Assembly: GCA_040381215.1 (NCBI GenBank)
Contig: JBEIHO010000066.1
Coordinates: forward strand, 1-15,246
Reading direction: 5' to 3'
Length of the DNA stretch: 15,246 nt
DNA from: SZUA-430 sp040381215
GTDB lineage: Bacteria; Pseudomonadota; Alphaproteobacteria; Micropepsales; Micropepsaceae
This document shows positions 5,984 to 13,731 of this stretch, piece by piece (position 1 is the first letter of the stretch; every line of letters begins with the position of its first letter). Made by a program: the position numbers and the translations under genes. Under the pieces are notes generated by a model. It did no database searches, was not told the origin of the DNA, and saw nothing but the letters and a program-made list of their open reading frames with translations.

Positions 5984-7519
5984 TCAGAAGTCGAACTCGG
6001 CCTGGCTTTTGGTCTTCGGCTTTCGTGGTCGGCTCTCGGTCTGCGGCAAGCCTGCCTTGCGGCTGCCGTGTTTCGACTGGATGGCTTCGGCCCTGCTTCG
6101 GAAGCCGGTCCCCTTGCGGACAGAATAGATCGCCTCGCGCGCGTGGGCGGCTGCCTGCATGTGGTCGACCATCGGCATGGGGTATGACTGACCCAGTACG
6201 ATGCCGCGATCTGCCAACGCGCCGGTGGGTGCCGACCATGGTTCGTGAAGCAGGTCTGATGGCAGGCTGGCGAGTTCGGGGACCCAGCGGCGGATGAAGA
6301 TGCCGTCAGGGTCCTGGTCGCGCGACTGCTTCACGGGATTGTAGATGCGCGCGACGTTCACGCCGGTGACGCCCGACTGCATCTGGATCTGCGGATAATG
6401 GATGCCGGGCTCGAAGTCCGTAAAGCGCCGCGCGAGCACCTGCGCCGGGAGGCGCCAGTCCTGCCAGAGGTGATAGCTCGAAAACGCGACCACCATGCTG
6501 CGCATGCGGAAGTTCAACCACCCCGTCCCCGCAAGCGAGCGCATGCAGGCATCGACGAAGGGAAAGCCGGTCCTGCCCTCCTCCCACGCGCTCACCATGG
6601 CGGCGTGGTCGCCCGTGACGGGCCGCAGGCTCTCATAGGCGGGGTGCAGGGCGCGGCGCTCGATCTGCGGCTCGTCCTCAAGCTTCTGGATGAAGTGACA
6701 GTGCCAGTGAAGACGCGAGGCAAAGGATGCCAGCGACTGCGCGAAGTTGGTGTCACCGTCCGCCTTCCAGCGCAGGCGCGCGCGTTCTGCAGCCTGGTAT
6801 GTCTCGCGCATCGACAGGCAGCCCAATGCCAGATGCGCGCTGATGCGCGAGCAGGCAGACGCGCCCTCGAGCGGCGATGACATGGCGCGCCGATAGGGTC
6901 GGCCCCGACCCGAGAGAAACGTCTTCAGCAGTCCGACGGCCTCAATGCGGCCTCCGCGCTGGCGCTCCGGGCACGGATCATCGGCAAGTCCGAGGCCGGG
7001 GCCGTCAGGGGTGTCGTCGCTCTCAATTGCGGCATGCCGCAGGCTTTCGGGCGCAGGCAGGCTTGGGGCGCGCATCATCGCGTCCCACCGTGTGGCCCAG
7101 CCGTCTCGCGAGCGTAGTGCGCGCCAGACGCCATGCTGGCGATGCTCGATGAAGGGGACTCCAACGCGGTGGGCCCAACGTCTCACGGCCCGATCGCGGT
7201 CATAGGTCCACAGAAGACCCGTTTCCTCGTGCGCATGAAGGGTGGCGATCCCGAACCGCGCGTGAAGGCCTGCGAGCACCCCGACTGCGTCACCGACCTT
7301 GGTCACGAGGCGAGTTCCCCTCCTCTGCAGGGCGGCGTCGAGATCATCGAGGCACTCGCGCAGGAAGGCGTAGTGGCGCCCGGACATCTCCGGCTGACGC
7401 CACAGTTCCGGTTCGAGGATGTAGAGCGGCAAAACCGGACGGCCGCTTGCTGCGGCTGCCGCAAGCGCTGCATTGTCGTGGATACGCAGGTCGCGCTTGA
7501 ACCAGACGACGTCGATCAT
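5984..7519 (-). CDS. Photolyase/cryptochrome-family flavoprotein with N-terminal antenna domain
   Basis: A 511-residue protein in the usual order: antenna (Rossmann) domain from IDVVWFKRDLRIHDNAAL (2-19) to about 130, then the FAD-binding helical domain (about 195-470). Family marks include GRPYRRAMSSP (206-216), SRISAHLALGCLS (224-236), FVDACMRSLAGTGWLNFRMRSMVVAF (321-346) and IYNPVKQ...DQDPDGIFIRRWVPEL (392-416). Where E. coli photolyase has the Asn beside the flavin and Trp382 (NNGGWQW), this protein reads GIHYPQIQM (372-380), so both residues seem absent. It therefore belongs to a divergent branch, and repair versus light-sensing cannot be decided. The ATG at 7519 overlaps the stop of the upstream gene (ATGA), implying coupled translation. 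The C-terminal tail is basic (KHGSRKAG, RPRKPKTK). Confidence 0.88.
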   Translation of the reverse strand: MIDVVWFKRDLRIHDNAALAAAAASGRPVLPLYILEPELWRQPEMSGRHYAFLRECLDDLDAALQRRGTRLVTKVGDAVGVLAGLHARFGIATLHAHEETGLLWTYDRDRAVRRWAHRVGVPFIEHRQHGVWRALRSRDGWATRWDAMMRAPSLPAPESLRHAAIESDDTPDGPGLGLADDPCPERQRGGRIEAVGLLKTFLSGRGRPYRRAMSSPLEGASACSRISAHLALGCLSMRETYQAAERARLRWKADGDTNFAQSLASFASRLHWHCHFIQKLEDEPQIERRALHPAYESLRPVTGDHAAMVSAWEEGRTGFPFVDACMRSLAGTGWLNFRMRSMVVAFSSYHLWQDWRLPAQVLARRFTDFEPGIHYPQIQMQSGVTGVNVARIYNPVKQSRDQDPDGIFIRRWVPELASLPSDLLHEPWSAPTGALADRGIVLGQSYPMPMVDHMQAAAHAREAIYSVRKGTGFRSRAEAIQSKHGSRKAGLPQTESRPRKPKTKSQAEFDF

Positions 7520-8745
7520 GACCGCGCCAGTGCCGCCACCAGTTGCGGTATCTGCTCGCGGAACCGAAAGAAGCCGGCGGTGGCGTGGGGCCACGCACGC
7601 TGGTCGAATTCTCGACGGATCTGTACCAAACCCACGCCATCCTGGGCGAGAGCCCTGCGCACATGTTCGAGCGCAGAAGCCACCTCGCCAACCGGGGCAT
7701 AGGGTGTGGCGATTTCCTTTACGCCCAGCGCGCGGGCCCAGGCGCTGACGTGCGTGGCATCCAGGGGCTCGGCCGATACGCCAAAGGCCTTTGCGGCTCG
7801 CGCAAGGGCATCATCAGCGGCGCCGCGGTTGAAGGTCGCTGCCGGGCTTTCAGCGGGCGCAACGCCGGGCCGCGCGAGGTGACCGACGGCCACGATATCG
7901 GCGTTGAGCATGAGGCTCTCGGGATGGAGATCGTCCTGATGCAACAGGAGGCCTACGCGACGCGTCGATAATTGCGCGGCCGGAGGGATAGGTCGGATTG
8001 CGGGTGGCGGACCTTCTTCAGACAGGGGCAAGGCGTTTTCGTCGAGGAGGCCTTGCGGGTTGAAGCGGCCTTGCGTGTTGTCGCGAATGTTGTCGGCGCG
8101 CGCGAGGTAGTGCTTGCCGCGCGTGTGCAGGCCCGCGACCCAGCGCCAGGACAGCGTGTTCGATGCCGGATCCGCATCGAGCAGGTGGCTGAACATGAAG
8201 CCTGCTCCCAGCTGCCACGGCAGCTTCAGCGTGAAGATCCAGATCGAGGCGAACCACATCCGGGCGTGGTTGTGCAGCCAGCCCTTGGTCACGAGTATGT
8301 CAACCCAGGCATCGAAGGCCTTGATGCCGGTCTGGGCCGTCATTGCGGCTTGCAAGCGCCGGTGCAGGCCCGGGTCCGCCTCGGCTTGTGCTGCAATCCT
8401 GGTCCGCTCGGCCTCAAAGCGCAGGAAGACGTCGGGACGTTGCTCGAGCCAGCCCTTCCAGTAGGTTCGCCAGAAGACTTCCTGGATGAACTTCTGCGCG
8501 GCCTCGAAGGGGTGGCGCGCGAGGACGGCGGCGATGACCTCGGTCTCGGTGATCATCCGGCGACGCAGCCAGGGTGAGAGACCCGATACGTTGGAGCGGT
8601 CCGCGGGGCCGCGATCGACGTTGCGGTCGCGCTCGTAGCTGCGCCCGGCGCGTGGAAGAAAGGCCTCGAGACGGTCAAGTCCCGCGGCGCGTGTTGGCTT
8701 CCATACCTCCGGTACGGCCGATCCGACTGTGTTTTGCCTATCCAT
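7516..8745 (-). CDS. NewPHL-type photolyase: FAD domain first, second domain at the C-terminus
   Basis: A 409-residue protein that begins directly with the photolyase FAD domain: GLDRLEAFL (22-30), RNVDRGPADRSNVSGLSPWLRRRMITETEV (41-70), FWRTYWKGWLE (91-101), WLHNHARMWFASIWIFTL (156-173) and HLLDADPASNTLSWRWVAG (187-205). Asn196 and Trp200 align with E. coli Asn378 and Trp382, so flavin chemistry looks intact. There is no N-terminal antenna domain. Instead a Rossmann-like region follows from about 262 (RRVGLLLHQDDLHPESL) to the end (GFFRFREQIPQLV). This inverted order is that described for the NewPHL class, whose studied members repair pyrimidine dimers in single-stranded DNA. It is the first gene of a two-photolyase operon. 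No strong ribosome site is seen before the ATG at 8745. Confidence 0.87.
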   Translation of the reverse strand: MDRQNTVGSAVPEVWKPTRAAGLDRLEAFLPRAGRSYERDRNVDRGPADRSNVSGLSPWLRRRMITETEVIAAVLARHPFEAAQKFIQEVFWRTYWKGWLEQRPDVFLRFEAERTRIAAQAEADPGLHRRLQAAMTAQTGIKAFDAWVDILVTKGWLHNHARMWFASIWIFTLKLPWQLGAGFMFSHLLDADPASNTLSWRWVAGLHTRGKHYLARADNIRDNTQGRFNPQGLLDENALPLSEEGPPPAIRPIPPAAQLSTRRVGLLLHQDDLHPESLMLNADIVAVGHLARPGVAPAESPAATFNRGAADDALARAAKAFGVSAEPLDATHVSAWARALGVKEIATPYAPVGEVASALEHVRRALAQDGVGLVQIRREFDQRAWPHATAGFFRFREQIPQLVAALARS

Positions 8746-8789
8746 GGGAGCTATACGTAGCGGCGGTCGATCCGGCTCAGCGGCTCGAA

Positions 8790-8817
8790 CCGGCGCTTGC
8801 CGGCATCAGGTGCTGAT
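8790..8817. repeat. Two adjacent short palindromes in a divergent promoter region
   Basis: CCGGC/GCCGG (8790-8794, 8799-8803) with a GCTT loop is followed at once by ATCAG/CTGAT (8805-8809, 8813-8817) around GTG. They sit in the 123 bp between the divergent photolyase operon and the DUF3429 gene. They could be operator sites for either side, but short palindromes are common in GC-rich DNA. Confidence 0.3.
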
Positions 8818-8868
8818 CCAGAACGATGCGACAGACGTTACGTCACCTTTGGGGATGCAGCCTTGACC

Positions 8869-9318
8869 ATGAGCCCTCCGGACCCGACGCGCACGACTGC
8901 CCTTCGCCTGGGCTTCCTGGGGCTCGTGCCCTTTGCCGGGCTTGCAGCCGTTGCCGCACTCGGCGAGGTGGAGCCGGCCCGGGTCGCCAATTCAGCGCTT
9001 CTGGCCTATGGCGCCACGATCCTGTCTTTTCTGGGCGGGATCCATTGGGGGCTGGCTCTGGGTCGTCCGGCGCTGCCGCAGCGGGATGTGCTCGTCACGC
9101 TGGGCGTGGGTGTCCTGCCGCAATTGCTGGGCTGGGTTGCACTGCTGGTGCCGACGCCGCTTGGTCACGGCCTATGCGCCTTGGGCCTTGCGCTGTTCCT
9201 TGTGGCGGACCGTGCCGCCGTGGCGCGCGGCCTCGCGCCCGTCTGGTTCATGCACCTGCGGTGGCCTCTGTCATGCGCCGCCGCGATTGCCATGACCGTT
9301 GGCGCCGTCACGGCCTGA
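8869..9318 (+). CDS. DUF3429 family membrane protein
   Basis: A 149-residue protein with about five spans. The central LLAYGATILSFLGGIHWGLAL (44-64) is the DUF3429 signature; the family consists of small inner-membrane proteins of unknown role. The ATG at 8869 gives a normal N-terminus (MSPPDPTRTTALRLGFLGLVPF). The frame stays open to a TTG at 8797, but the extra residues are charged and unlike the family, and that region holds the palindromes of the divergent promoter. GGGGA about 13 bases upstream is only a fair ribosome site. It ends 12 bases from the stop of the opposing RND gene. Confidence 0.85.
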   Translation: MSPPDPTRTTALRLGFLGLVPFAGLAAVAALGEVEPARVANSALLAYGATILSFLGGIHWGLALGRPALPQRDVLVTLGVGVLPQLLGWVALLVPTPLGHGLCALGLALFLVADRAAVARGLAPVWFMHLRWPLSCAAAIAMTVGAVTA

Positions 9319-9330
9319 ACGAGGCGGGCT

Positions 9331-12300
9331 TCAGACCGGCGGCCCCTGCTCGGCTTCCTGCGACTTTGCATATGCTTCGTCGCTGGGTGCGAGCAGGAGG
9401 TACATCGCCGGCGTCACGAAGCGCGAGAGCAGCGTCGATGACACGAGGCCACCGATGATGACCCAGGCCAGCGGCGAGTAGAGACCCGAGGCCTCGAGCG
9501 CGAGGGGCATCAGGCCGCCGATGGCGGTCACGCTGGTCAGCAGGATCGGCAGGAAGCGGACTTCACCGGCTTCCTCGATGGCCTCGAGCAGGGGCTTGCC
9601 CTGTGCGCGGAGCTGGTTGGTGAAATCGACGAGCAGGATCGAGTTCTTGATCTCGATGCCGATGAGGGCCACGAAGCCGATCACGGCCGTGAACGAGAGC
9701 GAATAGCCGGCCAGCCAGAGCGCCACGAGACCTCCCATGACGCCAAGCGGGATGATGCCCATGACCACGCCTGTGGCGCGAAACGAGTTGAACTCAAGGA
9801 TCAGCACGGCGACGATTCCGAAGATGGCGATGATGATGGCGGTCGACAGATCCGCGAAGGCCCGGTTCTGGGCCTCGAGCTGGCCGCCGGCCGACAGGCT
9901 ATAGCCAGCGGGGACCGTCATCTCGCTTTTGAGGCGCTTGAACACCTCTTCTGTCACCTTCGATGTGAGATAGCCCGAGCCGGAGAAGGCCGTGATCGTG
10001 ACCGTGCGCTCGCGCTGGTAGCGGTCGATGCGTGAAGGCCCGCCTTCGAAGCGCGGGTTGGTCAGCAGCGCCAGCGGCACGCCTGCACCGGCGGTTGTGG
10101 GGACATAGATACGCTGGAGGGCGTCGATCTCCTGGCGGACGTCCATGGGCAGGCGCAGCACAATGGGGAACTCGTCGCCATCGTCCTGTCGATAGGCGCC
10201 CACCGTGTCGCCTGAAAGTGCGATGCGTACCGTCTGGTCGATCGCGCCGGCGGGTACGCCGAGGATGGCGGCCTTGCGCGCATCCACACCGAGGTCGAGA
10301 TCGGTACGGTCCAGGCGAACCGGGTTTGTCACGTTGCGCACACCCGGCGTTGTCTCGATGATGGCGGTCGCCTTGGCCGAGAGTTCCTTGAGCGTCGCGA
10401 GGTCCTTGCCGCTGATGCGCACTGCGATGGGGGCTGCGATCGGCGGCCCGTTCTCGAAGACACGCAGGTTGATCTGGGCGCCAGCGATGCTGGTGAACGC
10501 GGCCCGCATTCGATCGAGGGTGGCCGGCGTCGTGCGCGGGTCCCACTCCTTGAGTTGCACGAAGACCTGTCCATAGTTGCTGCGGACGTCCTCGGGGATC
10601 ACGTTGTAGAAGATGCGCGGGTTGGCCCTGCCGGCATTGCCCATGGCCCAGACGACTTCCTCCTGGGCCAGCAGTATCTCTTCCACCCTGCGCACGACAC
10701 GATCAGTCTCGCTCAGGGCGGTTCCGTCGGGGGTTTCGATGTCGACCACGAATTGGGGCGTCTCGGCGGGCGGAAAGAGGCTGAAGCCCAGGCGCGGGAT
10801 CAGCAGGAGCGACAGGGCAAAGAGCAACATGGAAACAGCGACAACCACGCGCGGGCGTAGCAGGGCCACGTGCAGGATGGGCCGGTAGACGCCGTGAATT
10901 CCCGACATCACCACGCGCAGCACGAGGTTGCCTTCCGGGTGCTCGTTACGCGACAGGAGACGGCTGGCGAGGAAGGGAATGATGGTCAGGGACACAATCA
11001 GCGATGCACCGACCGTATAGAGCACGGTCACGGGCAGCGAGCGCGTGAACTTGCCCGCCCCTTCGGCGAGGAACAGCAGCGGCAGGAAGGCCAGCATCAG
11101 CGTGGCCGTACAGCCGACAACGGCGATACCGATCTGGCTTGTGCCGGCGAGTGCGGCCTGCAGCCTTGTCTTGCCCTCTCGCAGGTGGCGCGCGATGTTC
11201 TCGGTCACGACGATGGAGTCGTCGACGAGCAGACCCAGCGCGAGCACAAAGCCCGAGATCGAAAGCTGGTTGATCGTGAAACCGGTATAGAGCAGCAGCG
11301 TGACGCCGATGGCGAGAGAGAGCGGGATCGAGATCATCACCACAATCGAGGCGCGCCAGCCCAAGGGCAGCAGCGTGATCAGCACAAGGCCGAGTGCGAT
11401 CGCGAAGTCGCGTGCGAGCGTGTTGAGACGATGGGCCACGTTCTTCGACTGGTCGAAGGCGCGCTCCATGCGGACGCCCTGCGGCAGGTCGGCCTCGAAT
11501 GTGTCGATGGCGGCGAAGATACGGTCGCGTACCGTGAAGACATCCTGGCCGTCCATCATGTTAGCGGTGAGGAAGATGGCGCGCTTGCCGTTGAAGCGGG
11601 TTTCGTGGCGCAACTCGGTGTAGGCCCAGTCGACCTCGGCGACGTCGCGCACGCGCAGGGCCCGCCCGTCGACGGTGGCTATGACCGTGTCCCTGATTTC
11701 CTCGAGCGAGTCGAAGGCGCCGGTGGCCTTCACGTTGAAGCGGCGGGAGCCGGAATGGATGGCGCCGGGGGGCGCGTCGACGGCCTCGGCGCGCAGCACG
11801 CTGGCGAGGGTCGTGATCGGGATACGGCGCTCGGCGAGCTTTCCCATGTCGACCGAGATGCGGACCTCGGTCGCTGGTGCGCCCCAGACTTCGGCCTCGC
11901 GGATGCCCGGTATGCGCTCGATGATGTCACTCAGGTCGCGCGCGGTGTCTTCAAGCGTGCGGATGCTGGCCGTGTCGCTGAGAAAGGCAACTTGCACGAT
12001 GTTGGTGAGCGAGGTGCGGATCTTCTCGAGCCGGGGCGCGAGAAGGTTGGCAGGCAGCTGGGGCCTCAGCGCATTCAGCTCGCGCGAGACCTCGTCGAAT
12101 TTCTTGTCGGGGTCGGTTGTCCACTCGAACTCGGTCACGACGACCGCGACGCCGTCGCGCAGGACGGTATCGATGCGCTTGACGTCTTCAAGGCCGTCGA
12201 TCACGCGCTCGAGCGGGTCAGCGACCAACTTCTCCATGTCGGCGGCGGCAGCCCCCGGCAGGATCGCGCGGACGATCACGAGCGGCACGGGGAAGCTTGG

Positions 12301-12414
12301 GTCCTCGGCGCGCGGGATCTGGCGTACCGAGCTTACGCCGATGATGGCCAGCATCAGGAAGATGACCAGCGTGAACTGCCAGTTACGGACGAAGAACGAG
12401 GTGAAACCGGTCAC
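9331..12414 (-). CDS. RND-superfamily efflux permease (AcrB-like, HAE group)
   Basis: A 1027-residue inner-membrane pump of full length for the family. It has one N-terminal span, a large periplasmic loop, six spans, a second loop and six spans. Proton-relay residues match AcrB: the Asp pair 398-399 in LGLLVDDSIVVTENI (span 4) and Lys923 in IEIKNSILLVDF (span 10). The opening VRQIPRAEDPSFPVPLVIV and the LPGAAAADMEKLVADPLE region are typical of porter domain entry segments. The Asp pair favours drug or lipid-like substrates over the metal-specific HME group, but the substrate is not known. It starts with GTG at 12414, overlapping the adaptor's TGA (GTGA), so the two are translationally coupled. 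No outer-membrane channel gene lies in the window. Confidence 0.95.
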   Translation of the reverse strand: MTGFTSFFVRNWQFTLVIFLMLAIIGVSSVRQIPRAEDPSFPVPLVIVRAILPGAAAADMEKLVADPLERVIDGLEDVKRIDTVLRDGVAVVVTEFEWTTDPDKKFDEVSRELNALRPQLPANLLAPRLEKIRTSLTNIVQVAFLSDTASIRTLEDTARDLSDIIERIPGIREAEVWGAPATEVRISVDMGKLAERRIPITTLASVLRAEAVDAPPGAIHSGSRRFNVKATGAFDSLEEIRDTVIATVDGRALRVRDVAEVDWAYTELRHETRFNGKRAIFLTANMMDGQDVFTVRDRIFAAIDTFEADLPQGVRMERAFDQSKNVAHRLNTLARDFAIALGLVLITLLPLGWRASIVVMISIPLSLAIGVTLLLYTGFTINQLSISGFVLALGLLVDDSIVVTENIARHLREGKTRLQAALAGTSQIGIAVVGCTATLMLAFLPLLFLAEGAGKFTRSLPVTVLYTVGASLIVSLTIIPFLASRLLSRNEHPEGNLVLRVVMSGIHGVYRPILHVALLRPRVVVAVSMLLFALSLLLIPRLGFSLFPPAETPQFVVDIETPDGTALSETDRVVRRVEEILLAQEEVVWAMGNAGRANPRIFYNVIPEDVRSNYGQVFVQLKEWDPRTTPATLDRMRAAFTSIAGAQINLRVFENGPPIAAPIAVRISGKDLATLKELSAKATAIIETTPGVRNVTNPVRLDRTDLDLGVDARKAAILGVPAGAIDQTVRIALSGDTVGAYRQDDGDEFPIVLRLPMDVRQEIDALQRIYVPTTAGAGVPLALLTNPRFEGGPSRIDRYQRERTVTITAFSGSGYLTSKVTEEVFKRLKSEMTVPAGYSLSAGGQLEAQNRAFADLSTAIIIAIFGIVAVLILEFNSFRATGVVMGIIPLGVMGGLVALWLAGYSLSFTAVIGFVALIGIEIKNSILLVDFTNQLRAQGKPLLEAIEEAGEVRFLPILLTSVTAIGGLMPLALEASGLYSPLAWVIIGGLVSSTLLSRFVTPAMYLLLAPSDEAYAKSQEAEQGPPV

Positions 12415-13481
12415 TTGGGTTTTGCCGGCTTGGCGGGGCTCTCGCCTTCAATGGTCACGGACTGGCCGTTGCGCAGGTAGGCAGCACCGGAGGTGGCCAC
12501 GCGGTCGCCGGCCGTCAGGCCGCTCTGTACCAGAACGCTGTCACCGGCGAAGCCCGCGATGGTGACAGCGACGCGACTTGCCTTGTTGTCGGGCGAGATG
12601 ACGAAGACATAGGCGGCATCGCCCTGCCCCTCGATGAGCGCGATGGCCGGAACGGCGAGCAACTTCTCGCGGGCCTCGCCAACCGACGGCGACAGGCTGG
12701 CCTCGGCGACGATGCCGCTGCGCAAACCGGTCGGGATCTTTGCCAGCGTTATCTCGACGTCGAAGGCTCCGTTCAATGCATTGGCCTTGGCGCCGATGCG
12801 GGTCACGGTTCCTTCGGCCAGGAGCGTGCCGCCGGCGATGCGCAAGTGCGCCTTGTCGCCGGTGCGAATGCGGACGACCTCGCGGTCTGCGAGGGGCGCG
12901 CGCATGATCATCCCCGACGTCGTGTCGCCGATCGTGATGACGGGGGCGCCGGGCGCCATTTGCTGGCCGACTTCAGCATGGCGGACAAGCACGACGCCGT
13001 CACTCGCCGCGACAAGGGCGGCTCGGCTTTCGTCGTAGCGGGCAGAGGCGCGCGCGGCGGACGCGCGCTGGAAGGCGGTGCGGGCGTCATCGAGGCGGGC
13101 GGTCGAGACAAAGCCCTTTTCGTGCAGTGTCTGCGTGCGGTCGAGACTGGCCTTGGCGGCGGCGAAGGCCGCCTCGGCCTCGGCCCTGCGGCCAGCGGTG
13201 TCGGAGGGATCGGCGCTGATGAGAGACGCGCCCTTCTTCACGGTGTCCCCGACGTCCACGGCATAGCTGCGCACAACGCCGCCCGTCTTGAAGCTGAGAA
13301 CCTGCTCGCGCTTGTAGGTGATGGTGCCGGAGACGATGATGCGGCCGGCGTCGACGGCAGGAGCGACCGTTGCTGCCCTGACGGGGACTGGCGGGGGCGC
13401 CGCCTTCTCGTCGGCAGCCGCCATGCATCCCGTTATCAGCAGGAGCGCGATGCTGCCTGCGACGTTGCGAACTGCCTGCAT
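12411..13481 (-). CDS. RND efflux periplasmic adaptor lipoprotein
   Basis: A 356-residue membrane-fusion (HlyD/AcrA-like) protein that links an RND pump to an outer-membrane channel. The signal ends in a lipobox, LLITGC with Cys19, so it should be anchored as a lipoprotein. Next come a barrel-sandwich segment (about 60-90, SFKTGGVVRSYAVDVGDTVKKG), a short coiled-coil hairpin (about 95-150), the second lipoyl half (ASDGVVLVRHAEVGQQMAPG, about 160-178), a beta-barrel (about 190-265) and a membrane-proximal domain. GGGGAG lies 8 bases before the ATG at 13481. It is the first gene of a two-gene operon with the permease. The short hairpin suggests a simple tripartite pump that borrows a TolC-like channel from elsewhere. 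Confidence 0.93.
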   Translation of the reverse strand: MQAVRNVAGSIALLLITGCMAAADEKAAPPPVPVRAATVAPAVDAGRIIVSGTITYKREQVLSFKTGGVVRSYAVDVGDTVKKGASLISADPSDTAGRRAEAEAAFAAAKASLDRTQTLHEKGFVSTARLDDARTAFQRASAARASARYDESRAALVAASDGVVLVRHAEVGQQMAPGAPVITIGDTTSGMIMRAPLADREVVRIRTGDKAHLRIAGGTLLAEGTVTRIGAKANALNGAFDVEITLAKIPTGLRSGIVAEASLSPSVGEAREKLLAVPAIALIEGQGDAAYVFVISPDNKASRVAVTIAGFAGDSVLVQSGLTAGDRVATSGAAYLRNGQSVTIEGESPAKPAKPK

Positions 13482-13731
13482 GCGGAAAGCTCCCCTGGCC
13501 CACGGAACAGCCTCGTCGCCCGGCGAGACCCTCGTTCGACTATGCCATGGTTCGGGTAAACTTTGTGCGTTTGCGAAGCGAAACGGACGTCCGCAACGGC
13601 GCTTTCAAGCCTCGTTAACCCTGCGGATCGCAGTTCTGCAAGCCTCCATACGCGGGTGTTGTGACACGAGAGACAGTTTCGTCGGACCTGAAATGCAGGA
13701 CGAAAACGCTATCCCGGCGGGGCCAGTGACC
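13482..13731. other. 250-bp intergenic region with short palindromes
   Basis: It lies between the end of the RTX gene and the start of the efflux operon and should hold the efflux promoter. Visible are a 10-bp perfect palindrome, CGGACGTCCG (13584-13593), and CTGCG/CGCAG around GAT (13621-13633). A CATAGT near 13540 on the minus strand could be a -10 but lacks a fitting -35. No linked regulator gene is present, so I cannot tie these sites to a protein. Confidence 0.35.

Noticed and set aside
10870..12480. Plus-strand open frame of 536 codons opposite the RND permease
   Set aside because: The composition is low complexity and charge-rich, with no domain, while the other strand encodes a full RND permease with all key residues.
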